The position numbers and the translations under genes are program-made. The notes under the pieces were generated by a model. It ran no database searches. It was not told the origin of the DNA and was given only the letters and a program-made list of their open reading frames with translations. 64,000 nucleotides of DNA from Acuticoccus sediminis (GTDB lineage Bacteria; Pseudomonadota; Alphaproteobacteria; Rhizobiales; Amorphaceae). Within the stretch, counting starts at the first letter, position 1. Each line of letters starts with the position of its first letter. Below are positions 51,104-62,332 of the stretch, in pieces. Location of the stretch: contig NZ_QHHQ01000002.1 in NCBI RefSeq assembly GCF_003258595.1, positions 1,178,001-1,242,000 on the forward strand, read 5' to 3'.

Positions 51104-52344
51104 GCGCGCTCATCGCACTTCTCCTCAAGGTCGTCGGCGTCGGCTTCCTGGTGATCGCCGCCGTCGGGGTCCTGCGCCTCGCCGATCCGTTCCAGCGCAT
51201 GCACGCGGCGACGAAGGCGGGGACGCTGGGCGCGGGGCTCGTCGTCCTCGGCACCCTCGTCGGACAGCAGGCGAGCGACGTCACGGTCATCGGAACCCTG
51301 ACGATCCTGTTCCTCCTGCTGACCGTGCCGGTCGCCGGCCACCTCCTCGGCCGCGCGGCCTACATCTCCGGCACGCCGATGGAGGGTCTGTCGCGCGGCG
51401 ACGCGCTCGACGGCGTCCTCGCCAGACAGGCCGTGCCGCCGTCGGAGCGGATCGGCAGCGCCCGCCGCCCCTTCGCGCCGTCGACGGACCCGTCCGCCGC
51501 CGAGGCGGACGGCACGCGGAGCACGACGCCCGGCCCGGCGCTCGAGCCGCTGACGGACGTCCGCCTCGGGCTGATCCGCGGGCAGGAGGACCGCACGTTT
51601 GCCCGCGCCCTCGCGATCGCCGCCGCTCACGGCGTTTCCCTGACCGCGCACGCGATCGTCGACAGCCGCACCATCGAGCGCGCCGAGGACCGGGGCGACA
51701 CCCGCTCACGGATCCGCAAGGCCTGCGCCGAGGCGATGGAGGCGCTGCAGGGGCACATGGAGCGCGCGGGCGCCGAGCTCAGCGTGCGCTACGACGAGGG
51801 CGTGCCGGAAGATGTCCTCTGCCACGGCGAGCCCGGCCGCTGCCTTCTGGTGGTGCCGCAGGACGGGTGGTTCCACCACGGCGTCGACCCGGTCCATTCC
51901 GACATGAGCTGGGCACCGGACGGGCTCCTGCACCTCCCGTCGGTCCACGTCGGTCCCGTCCTCTACGCCGGCATCGCACCGGAGGGGGACGAGGTCACGC
52001 TCGCGCTCTACGACAACGACGAGCCGCACCTGGGCGACCTGCTCGACTGGTCCCTGCAGAGCCGCCTGTGGCCGGTCGGGACCGTCTGCCACGTCGGCCG
52101 GGCCGGGGATGCGCGCCTCGCCGGGCTGGAGCGGATCGCCGCCGGCCACGGCGTCCGGTTCGTCCCGCTGCCGGCCGGCCGTGGCCGGTCCGCCGGGGAC
52201 GCGGCGATGCTGGCCGGGGCGGATGCGGCGATCCTCGGCACCATGCCGCGGCCGCTGCGGACCCGCTGGTATGGTATGGCCTGGACGGAACGGATCGCAC
52301 CGGGCTTCCGTGGCGACGTCCTCGCGATGGAAACCCCGGATTGA
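51100..52344 (+). CDS. mrpG: Mrp antiporter subunit G fused to a stress-protein-like domain
   Basis: 414 residues; ordinary MrpG is about 100-120. Residues 1-95 are a normal MrpG (LRLADPFQRMHAATKAGTLGAGL and TVIGTLTILFLLLTVPVAGHLLGRAA). After a Ser/Pro/Ala linker (about 95-150) comes a cytosolic domain of about 260 residues, from DVRLGLIRGQEDRTFARALAIAAAHGVSL onward, with the alternating beta-alpha pattern of universal stress protein-like folds (CLLVVPQDGWFHHG). This part may sense a nucleotide or ligand and tune the antiporter. The USP assignment is by pattern and moderate. Confidence 0.82.
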   Translation: MSALIALLLKVVGVGFLVIAAVGVLRLADPFQRMHAATKAGTLGAGLVVLGTLVGQQASDVTVIGTLTILFLLLTVPVAGHLLGRAAYISGTPMEGLSRGDALDGVLARQAVPPSERIGSARRPFAPSTDPSAAEADGTRSTTPGPALEPLTDVRLGLIRGQEDRTFARALAIAAAHGVSLTAHAIVDSRTIERAEDRGDTRSRIRKACAEAMEALQGHMERAGAELSVRYDEGVPEDVLCHGEPGRCLLVVPQDGWFHHGVDPVHSDMSWAPDGLLHLPSVHVGPVLYAGIAPEGDEVTLALYDNDEPHLGDLLDWSLQSRLWPVGTVCHVGRAGDARLAGLERIAAGHGVRFVPLPAGRGRSAGDAAMLAGADAAILGTMPRPLRTRWYGMAWTERIAPGFRGDVLAMETPD

Positions 52345-52399
52345 GGTGAACGCGCGCGGCGGGCCGACCGCCGCGCGCTGCAGGACACGAGGAGCACGC

Positions 52400-53883
52400 G
52401 TGCGGCCTTCCCGATCGTCGAGCGGCAACTGGCTGCGGCTGGACCGGCGCCTGTCGCTGACGACGCTGCTTCCCGTCACGATCGCGCTGGCGATGTTCGT
52501 CGCGGCGTTCGGCTCCACGCAGATCGGCGTCCATGTCCTGCGCCTCTCCGAGCGGGAGGCGCTGCGCGACCAGGCGGTCGTCTACCTCGACGCCGTCGCG
52601 GGGGCCATCGCCTCCGCCCTGCCGGACGATCCGGCCCGCGTGTCGGAGGCCGCCGCGCAGCTCCTCGTCTACCGCACCGCCCTCCTGGAGGAGGCGATGG
52701 CGGTGCGCTGGACCGACCCCGACGGCACCGCGCAGACCGTCGTCATCGGTGAGACGGACGAGGCCGTCCTGCGCGCCAATCTCGACCGGGTGGCCGGCGA
52801 CGGGGCCGACGTGACGCGGGTGGACTTCAACCGCCGCCAGTCCCAGGCCGAGGCGACGCGCACCTACGACGGCCCCACCGGCCCCTTCGCGATCACCGCC
52901 ACCTTCGACGCGCGCGGCGTCTTCGAGGGGACGCGGCGGACCGAGATCGTCGCCGTCGCGGTGGACATCGCCCTCGCGGTCTTCGCCGCGCTGATGACCT
53001 ACGTCCTGACGCGCCGCGCGCTTCGCCCGCTCGACCACTTCATCGACCGCCTCGCCGACGAGAGCCCGGACGGCCGCAGCGCCCGCCGCCACGGCACCGA
53101 GCTGACCCGGCTGGAAGCCGCGCTCGCGCTGCGGGAGCGCTCCGAGGCGATGCGGCGCCAGTCGCTGTCGGTGGCGGCCGAACGGGAGCGCGACGCGGTG
53201 CTCGCCCGCCTCGCCGCCACGCTTGCGCACGAGGTGCGCAATCCGCTGGCGGGCCTGATGAACGCGCTCTCCACCCTGCGCCGCTACGGCGACGACCCGG
53301 AGGTCCGGCAGCGCAACATCGACCTCCTCGCCCGCGGGCTCGACTCCATCGGCTCCATCGTCGACGTGACGCTCGCCGCCTACCGGCGTCGCTCCGGGCG
53401 GCGGCGCCTCGCCGGGCGCGAGATCCGCGAGCTGGACCTTCTCGTCGCCACCCAGGCCCGGCACGCCGACGTCACCATCCGCTGGGACCTTCGGGACGAG
53501 GACGCGATCGAGACGGACGCCGACGGCCTGCGGCAGATCCTCCTCAACCTGATCCTCAACGCGATCCGCGCCGCCCCGCGCGGCACCGCGGTCACGGTGT
53601 CGCTGTCGGTGTCCAGGGCGGCGGGGCGGAGCTATGTGGCGGTGCGGGACGAGGGAGAAGGCATGTCGCCCGCACAGATCGCGGCACTCACAGGCGGGGT
53701 CAGCGAGACCATCGAGCACGAACGCAGCATCGGCATCTGGCTCGTCGCCAACCTGGTGGAGCGGATCGGCGCCGAGCTCGCGATCGAGAGCGTGCCGGAG
53801 CGGGGCACGTCGGTGACGGTCATCATCCCGACCGCGTCCGACAGCGCCGCCGCGGACGCGCCGGCCGCCGGGAGGGCGGAGGG

Positions 53884-53887
<4 letters not shown>
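52400..53887 (+). CDS. membrane sensor histidine kinase
   Basis: 495 residues from a GTG at 52400 (AGGAG upstream). TM1 at about 20-44 and TM2 at 182-204 enclose a periplasmic sensor of about 135 residues. The HisKA phosphoacceptor is H277 (ATLAHEVRNPLAGL). ATPase motifs are QILLNLILNAIRAAP (N box), VRDEGEGMS (G1) and IGIWLVANLVERIGAEL (G2). It overlaps the response regulator by 4 bases and follows mrpG by 55, so it probably controls the mrp operon in response to a periplasmic signal, perhaps salt or pH. Confidence 0.93.
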
Positions 53888-55242
<1,355 letters not shown>

Positions 55243-55352
55243 CACCCGCACCGCCGTCTGGCGGACGCGACGCCAGGGATCCTTGGGGGCCGCCCGACGA
55301 CAGGTTCGCCGCCGGCCGAAAGACCGGACCGGATGCCCCGCGGGACCCGCCG

Positions 55353-56387
55353 CTAGACGAGCGGCGGGAACAGGCGGGCGAACGCCTCCTGCCGGCGATA
55401 GGGGAACGCCGGATAGGCGGCGTCGCTCTCCGACGCTGCGGCGAGGCGCGCCGCCTGCTCCCCGCTCAGGCTCCAGCCGACCGCGCCGAGGTTCTGGCGG
55501 AGCTGCTCCTCGTTGCGGGCGCCGATGATGATGCTCGACACCGTCGGCTGGCGGGTCAGCCAGTTCAGCGCCACCTGCGGCACGGTCTTGCCCGTCTCTT
55601 CGGCGATCTCGAACAGCACGTCGAGCACGCGGTAGAGCCGCTCCTCGTCGACCGGCGGGCCGAACGCCGCCGTCTCGTGAAGGCGGCTCCCCTCGGGCAG
55701 CGGTGCGCCGCGGCGGATCCTGCCGGTGAGGCGTCCCCAGCCGAGCGGGCTCCACAACAGTGCCCCGACCCCTTCGCGCGCGCCGAGCGGCATCAGGTCC
55801 CACTCGAAGTCGCGGCCGACGAGCGAATAGTAGACCTGCTGCGCCACGGGTCGCGGCAACCCGTGGCGGTCGGCCCGCTCGATGAGCTGCATCAGCGCCC
55901 AGCCGGGATAGTTAGACACTCCCCAATGATGAACCTTCCCCGCCCGCACCAGCACGTCGATGGTCTGGAGCAGCTCGTCGACGGGCGTGAAGCTGTCGAA
56001 GGCGTGGAGCTGGAGGATGTCGATCCGGTCGGTCCGCAGCCGCGTCAGGGCGGCGTCGACCGACCGGACCAGCCGGGCGCGCGAGACGCCCCAGTCGTGC
56101 GGCCCGTCGCCGGTCGGCAGCGCGGTCTTGGTGGAGATGAGGGCCGCGTCGCGCAGGCCCTCGAGGGCGGCGCCGAGCACCTCCTCGGAGCGGCCGTCGG
56201 AGTAGACGTCCGCCGTGTCGAAGAGGGTGACGCCGGCTTCGAGGCAGATCTCGACGAGGCGGCGCGCCTCGTCGACATCGGTCTGGCCCCAGTTGGAGAA
56301 CAGCGGACCGGTGCCGCCGAAGGTGCCCGCACCGAAGGCGAGGACGGGAACGCGAAGGCCGGACCGGCCGAGCTGACGGTATTCCAT
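55353..56387 (-). CDS. aldo/keto reductase
   Basis: 344 residues, (beta/alpha)8 AKR family. Catalytic Asp and Tyr in LFDTADVYSDGRSEE, Lys in ISTKTALP and His in IDILQLHAF. NADPH site at the C-terminus (SIIIGARNEEQLRQNLGA). Resembles the L-glyceraldehyde 3-phosphate reductase/YajO-type subgroup, but the substrate is not known. Same operon as the MFS gene, 13 bases apart. Confidence 0.9.
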   Translation of the reverse strand: MEYRQLGRSGLRVPVLAFGAGTFGGTGPLFSNWGQTDVDEARRLVEICLEAGVTLFDTADVYSDGRSEEVLGAALEGLRDAALISTKTALPTGDGPHDWGVSRARLVRSVDAALTRLRTDRIDILQLHAFDSFTPVDELLQTIDVLVRAGKVHHWGVSNYPGWALMQLIERADRHGLPRPVAQQVYYSLVGRDFEWDLMPLGAREGVGALLWSPLGWGRLTGRIRRGAPLPEGSRLHETAAFGPPVDEERLYRVLDVLFEIAEETGKTVPQVALNWLTRQPTVSSIIIGARNEEQLRQNLGAVGWSLSGEQAARLAAASESDAAYPAFPYRRQEAFARLFPPLV

Positions 56388-56400
56388 GAGGGGTCTCCGT

Positions 56401-57582
56401 TCAGGATGGGACGCCGACGGCAGCGGCCGGGACCGCGTCGCGCCGGATGGTGACGAGGCCGATGCCGAGGGCGGCCAGCGGGAAGAGCGCGGCGGCCAGC
56501 GGCAGCGCCGCGTAGGAGAAACCGGCCGCGATGACGAGCCCGCCGGCCCAGGCGCCGATGGCGTTGCCGAGGTTGAAGGCGGCGATGTTGACCGAGGCGG
56601 CGAGCGCCTGCCCCGCCCCGTCGGCGCGCGCCATCACCCACGCCTGAAGCGGCGCGACCGTCGCGAAGGAGGCCGCGCCCAGGAGCGCCGTGGCGAGGGC
56701 GGCCGCGACCTGCGACTGCACCGCGACGGCCATCGCGACCAGCACCAGCGCGAGCACCGCGAGCGTGCCGACGATCGTCGGGCCGAGCTTGTGGTCGGCG
56801 AGCCGTCCGCCGACGAGGTTGCCGAGGACGAGGCCGGCGCCGAAGCCCAGCAGGATCGGCGCCACCGCGCTCGGCGGGAAGCCGGCGCCGGCGGTGAGGT
56901 AGGGCGCGATGTAGGTGAAGACGGCGAACACGCCGGCGTAGCCGAACACCGTCATCGCGAGGCCGCGCAGGACCGGGCCGCGCGTCAGCATGGCGAGGTC
57001 GTTGCGCCAGCCGTTGTCCTCGGCCTCGCGGGTGGGGCCGTCGCCGGGGAGCGCCGCCAGCATGACGAGGCCCGCGAGGATGCCGATCGCCGAGACGGCC
57101 CAGAACGTGGTGCGCCAGCCGGCCATCTGGCCGAGGAAGGTGCCGAACGGTACGCCCAGCACGTTGGCGAGCGTGAGGCCGGTGAAGACGATGGCGATCG
57201 CCGACGCCTGCCGGTCCTTCGGGACCAGACGCTGCGCCACGATGGAGCCGACGCCGAAGAAGGTGCCGTGGGTGAGCGCGGTGAGGATGCGCGCCGCCAT
57301 CATCGTCTCGTAGCTCGGCGCGAGCGCGCAGGCCGCGTTGCCGACGACGAAGATGGCCATGAGGAGGAGGAGCGTGCGCTTCTGCGGCCACGTCCGTGTG
57401 AAGATGGTGATGACGGGCGCTCCGACCACGACCCCGAGCGCATAGCCCGAGATCAGCGTGCCGGCGGTGGTGACGGAGATGGAGAGCCCGTCGGCGACCT
57501 CGACGAGGAGGCCCATGATGACGAACTCGGTAAGCCCGATCCCGAACGCGCCGAGAGCGAGGGCAACGAGGGCAAATGGCAT
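56401..57582 (-). CDS. MFS transporter (AraJ/drug:H+ antiporter type)
   Basis: 393 residues, 12 predicted membrane helices, start at the ATG at 57582 (MPFALVALALGAFGIGLTEFVI). It has the MFS motif GYALGVVVGAPVITIFTRTWPQKR in the loop 2-3 position and the motif C-like GLTLANVLGVPFGTFLGQ. The family exports sugars or small toxic compounds. Divergent from the LysR gene, its likely regulator. Confidence 0.9.
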   Translation of the reverse strand: MPFALVALALGAFGIGLTEFVIMGLLVEVADGLSISVTTAGTLISGYALGVVVGAPVITIFTRTWPQKRTLLLLMAIFVVGNAACALAPSYETMMAARILTALTHGTFFGVGSIVAQRLVPKDRQASAIAIVFTGLTLANVLGVPFGTFLGQMAGWRTTFWAVSAIGILAGLVMLAALPGDGPTREAEDNGWRNDLAMLTRGPVLRGLAMTVFGYAGVFAVFTYIAPYLTAGAGFPPSAVAPILLGFGAGLVLGNLVGGRLADHKLGPTIVGTLAVLALVLVAMAVAVQSQVAAALATALLGAASFATVAPLQAWVMARADGAGQALAASVNIAAFNLGNAIGAWAGGLVIAAGFSYAALPLAAALFPLAALGIGLVTIRRDAVPAAAVGVPS

Positions 57583-57681
57583 GGCGGACCTTTGACATTG
57601 AACGCGACCGCCCATGTGCTGGTGGTGCCCGCTTGTGACTAGTACGATATCATTCCAAGCTTTTTTGAATTGGAGGCACAG
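57583..57681. promoter_or_regulatory. divergent promoter region, MFS and LysR genes
   Basis: 99 bases, AT-rich for this window. tagtacgatatcattcc (about 57641-57657) contains GATATC and fits a T-N11-A LysR-type box. GGAGG lies 5 bases before the LysR ATG. Confidence 0.5.
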
Positions 57682-58584
57682 ATGGTCGGCGACCCCGCCC
57701 GCCTGCGCGAACTGGAGATCTTCGCCGCCGTGGTCGCCGAGGAGAGCTTCTCGGCCGCCGCCCGCGCGTCGGGGCTGACACCGTCGGCCGTCTCGAAGGC
57801 GGTGGCGCGGCTGGAGCGGCGGCTCGGCGTCCGCCTCGTCGCGCGCACGACGCGGGGGCTGACGCTGACGGCGGAGGGACGCGACTTTCACCTGCGCGCG
57901 GTCTCGATCCTGTGCGCCCTCGAGGAGGCCGAGCGGGAGGCGACGACGGGCGGGCGGCCGATCGGGACCGTCACCATCGCGACCTCGGCCTCGTACGGGC
58001 ACCACACGCTCTACCCGGCGCTGCGCCCCCTCCTCGCGGAGCATCCCGACCTCGACGTGGTGGTGCGGCAGAACGATGCCGTCGTCGCCCTCCTCGACGC
58101 CGAGGCGGACATCGCGGTCCGGGCCGGGGAGATGCCGCCGTCGGCGATGCTGGTGCGCAGCCTCGGGCATGGCCCGCGCCTCGTCGTCGGCTCGCCCGCC
58201 TACCTGGCGGCGCGGGGCGTTCCGCGGACGCCGGACGACCTCGCCGACCACGACCTGATCGACTTCACCTACCAGCGGCACAAGCCGACGTGGCCGTACC
58301 GGCCCGAGAGCGGGCCACCCGGCGTCCGCATCAGGGCGAGTGACGGCGAGGGGGTCCGGCACATGGCGCTCGCCGGCCTCGGCCTCGCCCGGCTGACGGA
58401 GTTCGTGGTGCGCGCCGACCTCGCCGCGGGGCGCCTCGTCAGCGTCCTGGACGACGCCGGACCGCCGGAGACGGAGCCGTTCCATGCGGTCTGGCTGAAG
58501 AGCGGCGGACCGCTCCCGGCACGGATTCGACTCGTTCTCGACCACCTCGCGGCGCACGGGCGGATCGACCCGCCCTCACATTAA
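57682..58584 (+). CDS. LysR-family transcriptional regulator
   Basis: 300 residues from the ATG at 57682 (GGAGG upstream; an in-frame TTG at 57670 is less likely). N-terminal HTH ELEIFAAVVAEESFSAAARA then LTPSAVSKAVARLERRLG, and a periplasmic-binding-like effector domain from about 90 (VTIATSASYGHHTLYPAL). Divergent from, and likely regulating, the MFS/aldo-keto reductase pair. Confidence 0.93.
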   Translation: MVGDPARLRELEIFAAVVAEESFSAAARASGLTPSAVSKAVARLERRLGVRLVARTTRGLTLTAEGRDFHLRAVSILCALEEAEREATTGGRPIGTVTIATSASYGHHTLYPALRPLLAEHPDLDVVVRQNDAVVALLDAEADIAVRAGEMPPSAMLVRSLGHGPRLVVGSPAYLAARGVPRTPDDLADHDLIDFTYQRHKPTWPYRPESGPPGVRIRASDGEGVRHMALAGLGLARLTEFVVRADLAAGRLVSVLDDAGPPETEPFHAVWLKSGGPLPARIRLVLDHLAAHGRIDPPSH

Positions 58585-58892
58585 GGCGCGAGAGCCATTC
58601 GGCTTCGCTATTGCACCACATTTGGCATGCCTTGGCCGGGCCGGCTCCGGAGAGGCGGAAATATACGATATTATTTGTTGCTACCGCATTCGGTTAAGAA
58701 CGCCGCCGGCCGAGGTTACATCACTGATGCGTGAAGTAGCCTATAAGTTCTATTAGTCCACTTCAAATTTGCCTTTGTGACGCCGCAGTCATCGGATAGC
58801 AAAGTCAGTCAAGAAGACGACGAGGACGCGCGGACGTTGGTCCGTCGACACTGGAAAAGTGCGCGTCCCGCGATAAGAAGCGGAGGAATGCC
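58585..58892. promoter_or_regulatory. AT-rich control region before the Rieske protein gene
   Basis: 308 bases with no gene. AATAT-ACG-ATATT (58660-58672) is a short inverted repeat in an AT-rich patch. GTCCACTTCAA at 58756-58766 matches the GAAGTGGACC motif of the MocR/Pot region in reverse, about 130 bases before the start at 58893. Likely the promoter region of the Rieske-PQQ-Ior genes. Confidence 0.45.
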
Positions 58893-59492
58893 TTGGCCAA
58901 ATCCAAGGATGCGACCGGCTGCGGCCAGCCGAACCGTCGAACGGTGATCATCGGCGGCGGCGCGCTGTCGGCTGCTGCGATCGTCTCGACAAGCCCGGCT
59001 CGGGCCGCCACCCCGAAGCCGGAGCGCCAATCTGTCCAACCTGGCGACCTGTTTCGGCTACGCGACGGCCCCCACAAGGGCGAGCTGCTGACACCCGACA
59101 TGCTGCCCGTCGGCGAGACCTGCATCGAGGCCTTTCCCTTCGATCCGGCCGCCGACGTTGAACGCAGCCGCAACCGGCTGAACCGCGTCCTCGTGGTCCG
59201 TCTCGATCCGTCCGAGATGGACGCGGCGACGCGCGAGAAGGCTGCGGACGGGGTCGTCGTCTACTCAGCGATCTGCACCCACCAGGGCTGCACGATCGAG
59301 ACCTGGGTGGCCGAGACGCGCCATCTCAAGTGCTTTTGCCATCTGTCGGAATTCGCCGCGCTGCAGGGCGGCGAAGTGCGATCGGGTCCTGCGCGCCGCC
59401 AGCTTCCCATGGTGCCGGTCGCCCTCAGCAACGAGGGCCACGTCGTCGCCACGGACGGGTTCACCGCCAAGCCCGGCGGCGCCAAGACCTGA
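58893..59492 (+). CDS. Rieske [2Fe-2S] protein with Tat signal
   Basis: 199 residues from a TTG at 58893 (GGAGG 6 bases upstream). Tat signal NRRTVIIGGGALSAAAIVST (14-33), so exported folded. Cluster ligands C128 and H130 (CTHQGC) and C147 and H150 (CFCH); C133 and C149 can form the disulfide of bc1-type Rieske proteins. It probably carries electrons from the PQQ or molybdenum enzyme downstream to the respiratory chain. No cytochrome b is in the window. Confidence 0.9.
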   Translation: MAKSKDATGCGQPNRRTVIIGGGALSAAAIVSTSPARAATPKPERQSVQPGDLFRLRDGPHKGELLTPDMLPVGETCIEAFPFDPAADVERSRNRLNRVLVVRLDPSEMDAATREKAADGVVVYSAICTHQGCTIETWVAETRHLKCFCHLSEFAALQGGEVRSGPARRQLPMVPVALSNEGHVVATDGFTAKPGGAKT

Positions 59493-59599
59493 CACGGAGC
59501 CGCGTTCCATCGCTCCGGCCAACCGGGTGGCGCGCCAGCGCCGCCCCAATAATCCCGCTCGCCAGACGGGCGTGCGGCAACGTCATTTTGGAGGAACGC

Positions 59600-61342
59600 A
59601 TGAGGCGATTGCTACCCATCATCGCCGCGGCAGGATGTGCGCTGACCGCCGCCGCCCACGCCCAGACCTACAACGCCGTCACCGACGCCCGGCTCGCCGA
59701 TCCGGAACCGGGGAACTGGCTGCAGTTCCGGGGCAACTACTCGGGCTGGGGCTATAGCCCGCTCGACCAGATCACCACCGAGAACGTCAAGTCGCTGCGC
59801 CCGGTCTGGACCTACTCGACCGGCGTCACCGAGGGCCACCAGGCGCCGCCCATCGTCAACGACGGCATGATGTACGTCTCGACGCCGCAGAACCAGGTGA
59901 TCGCCTTCGAGGCGGCGACCGGCAAGGAGCTCTGGCGCTACGTGCGCGCGCTCCCTGACGATCTCTTCCAGCTTCACCCGACCAACCGCGGCGTCGGCCT
60001 CTACGGCGACAAGGTCTACATGGCGACCGTCGACGGCTACGTCGTCGCCCTCGACGCCAGCAGCGGCGACGTCGTCTGGGAGACCGAGATCGGCGACTAC
60101 ACCGATGGCTACTATTCGACCCTGTCGCCGCTGACGGCGGACGGCAAGATCGTCGTCGGCGTCTCGGGCGGCGAGTTCGGCATCCGCGGCTACATCGTCG
60201 CGCTCGATGCCGAGACCGGGGCCGAGGCCTGGAAGACCTACACCGTGCCCGAGCCCGGCCAGCCGGGGTCCGAGACCTGGAAGGGCGACGCCTGGAAGAC
60301 CGGCGGCGGCTCGATCTGGATGCAGGGCAACTACGACCCGAAGAGCAAGATCGCCTACTTCGGCACCGGCAACGGCGGCCCGTGGATGCCCGACACGCGC
60401 CCGGGCGACAACCTCTACACCACCTCGGTCGTCGCGCTCGACATGGCCAACGGGTCGATCATCGGCCACCACCAGTACCACTGGAACGACGCGTGGGACT
60501 GGGACGAGGTCTCCGCGCCGCTCCTCATCGACTACGACCATGACGGGCAGTCGGTGAAGGGTCTCGTACACGCCGGGCGCAACGGCTACCTGTGGCAGCT
60601 CGCACGGTCCGAGGAAGGGCCGATCTCGTTCGTCGCCGGCCAGCCCTACGTGCGCCAGAACGTCTTCACCGGCCTCGACGACAAGGGCCGGCCGAGCTAC
60701 GACCCCGACCGCACGCCGGGCACCGACAAGACGGTCACCTTCTGCCCGAGCCTGTGGGGCGGCAAGGACTGGCCGCCGGAGGCCTACAACCCCGACACCG
60801 GCCTCTTCTACATCCCGAGCCACGAAAACCTGTGCTCGGAGCTGGGCGGTGCCCCGATGGAGGCCCGCGAGCCGGGCGAACTGTGGATCGGCGTCCCGCT
60901 CGACGTGATCCTCTCCTCGCTGCGCTTCCACGAGAGCGTCGACACCTCGAAACCGGTGCCGATCGGCAAGCTGCAGGCCTGGGACCTCAGCGAGGGCAAG
61001 CTCGCCTGGGAGCACTCCTTCATGGACACCGCCTACTGGGGGCCGCTGCTGACCACCAAGGGCGGGCTCGTCTTCACCGGCGGAACGCAGGACCGGATGT
61101 TCCGCGCCTTCGACGCCAAGACCGGCGACGTCCTCTGGGAGTTCCCCACCAACTCCGGCATCACCGGCGTGCCGTCCTCGTTCGAGGTCGACGGCAAGCA
61201 GTACGTCGCCGTCCAGTCCGGCTGGGGCGTCGATTCGGAGCGCATGCGCGCGCTGCTGGAGGACATGCTCCCGGAGGGACGCGTGCCGGAGGTGCCGCAG
61301 GGCGGCGTCATCTGGGTCTTCGCGCTGGACGAGGCGTCGTGA
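59600..61342 (+). CDS. PQQ-dependent alcohol dehydrogenase, probably lanthanide-dependent
   Basis: 580 residues from the ATG at 59600 (GGAGG upstream). Sec signal (MRRLLPIIAAAGCALTAAAHA) and an eight-bladed beta-propeller with W motifs (AATGKELWRY, AKTGDVLWEF). D300 is the catalytic base in NDAWDWDE, and D302 two residues on gives the Asp-x-Asp signature of lanthanide-binding PQQ dehydrogenases (XoxF, PedH type); calcium enzymes have a smaller residue there. There is no fused cytochrome c domain. It oxidises a primary or secondary alcohol in the periplasm. Overlaps the next gene by 4 bases. Confidence 0.9.
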   Translation: MRRLLPIIAAAGCALTAAAHAQTYNAVTDARLADPEPGNWLQFRGNYSGWGYSPLDQITTENVKSLRPVWTYSTGVTEGHQAPPIVNDGMMYVSTPQNQVIAFEAATGKELWRYVRALPDDLFQLHPTNRGVGLYGDKVYMATVDGYVVALDASSGDVVWETEIGDYTDGYYSTLSPLTADGKIVVGVSGGEFGIRGYIVALDAETGAEAWKTYTVPEPGQPGSETWKGDAWKTGGGSIWMQGNYDPKSKIAYFGTGNGGPWMPDTRPGDNLYTTSVVALDMANGSIIGHHQYHWNDAWDWDEVSAPLLIDYDHDGQSVKGLVHAGRNGYLWQLARSEEGPISFVAGQPYVRQNVFTGLDDKGRPSYDPDRTPGTDKTVTFCPSLWGGKDWPPEAYNPDTGLFYIPSHENLCSELGGAPMEAREPGELWIGVPLDVILSSLRFHESVDTSKPVPIGKLQAWDLSEGKLAWEHSFMDTAYWGPLLTTKGGLVFTGGTQDRMFRAFDAKTGDVLWEFPTNSGITGVPSSFEVDGKQYVAVQSGWGVDSERMRALLEDMLPEGRVPEVPQGGVIWVFALDEAS

Positions 61343-61797
61343 TCCGCGCCGCCCTCAGCCTCGCCGCGGCCATACTGGTCGCGGCTCCGCTCGCGGCGGC
61401 CCCGGCCGAGCTGCCGCAGACGGAGGACGAGCTCGCGAACGCCGTGCGAAGCGCCATCGAGGCGCGCGACTACGACACATTCGAGCGCATCGTCTTCTGG
61501 AAGGACGCGGGTACGATCAAGAAGCGCATCGTCGCCTTCCAGATCCGCTCGGGGCTGGGGCGCAAGGTGAAGGTCCTGACCGTCGAGCCGTTCGACCAGC
61601 ACAAGCTGGACGCGATGCTCGCCGACGGCCGGCACGCCCTGAACCTGCCCGTCAGCCACGTGGTGCGGGTGGTCTACGACGAGCCCGCCTCGGAAACGAC
61701 CGGAAAGCCGCCGACGTCCGTCTTCCTCGCCGGGAGGAAGGACGAGGCGTTCCGCATCGCTCTGGTGGTGCGCGCCTTCGAGGATGACGACGACTGA
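61339..61797 (+). CDS. small exported protein of unknown function
   Basis: 152 residues from a GTG at 61339 overlapping the PQQ dehydrogenase stop. Signal peptide ALSLAAAILVAAPLAAAP. The mature part (about 130 residues) is charged with a mixed alpha/beta pattern: AIEARDYDTFERIVFWKDAG and KKRIVAFQIRSGLGRKVKVL. No family recognised. Translational coupling to the dehydrogenase suggests an accessory or chaperone for it. Confidence 0.7.
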   Translation: MIRAALSLAAAILVAAPLAAAPAELPQTEDELANAVRSAIEARDYDTFERIVFWKDAGTIKKRIVAFQIRSGLGRKVKVLTVEPFDQHKLDAMLADGRHALNLPVSHVVRVVYDEPASETTGKPPTSVFLAGRKDEAFRIALVVRAFEDDDD

Positions 61798-61801
61798 CCG
61801 A

Positions 61802-61828
61802 CCGCCGCGGCCCCTCCGGCCGCGGCGG
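61802..61828 (+). terminator. strong hairpin between the small protein and iorA-like genes
   Basis: CCGCCGCGGCC-CCTCC-GGCCGCGGCGG, an 11-bp perfect stem 4 bases after the stop. No T-run follows, so it is more a transcript-stability or attenuation element than a full terminator. Confidence 0.5.
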
Positions 61829-61876
61829 CACCAACATGGCCACCGACCGAAGGAACAGGGACGAAGGGACTAGGAC

Positions 61877-62329
<453 letters not shown>

Positions 62330-62332
62330 GCC

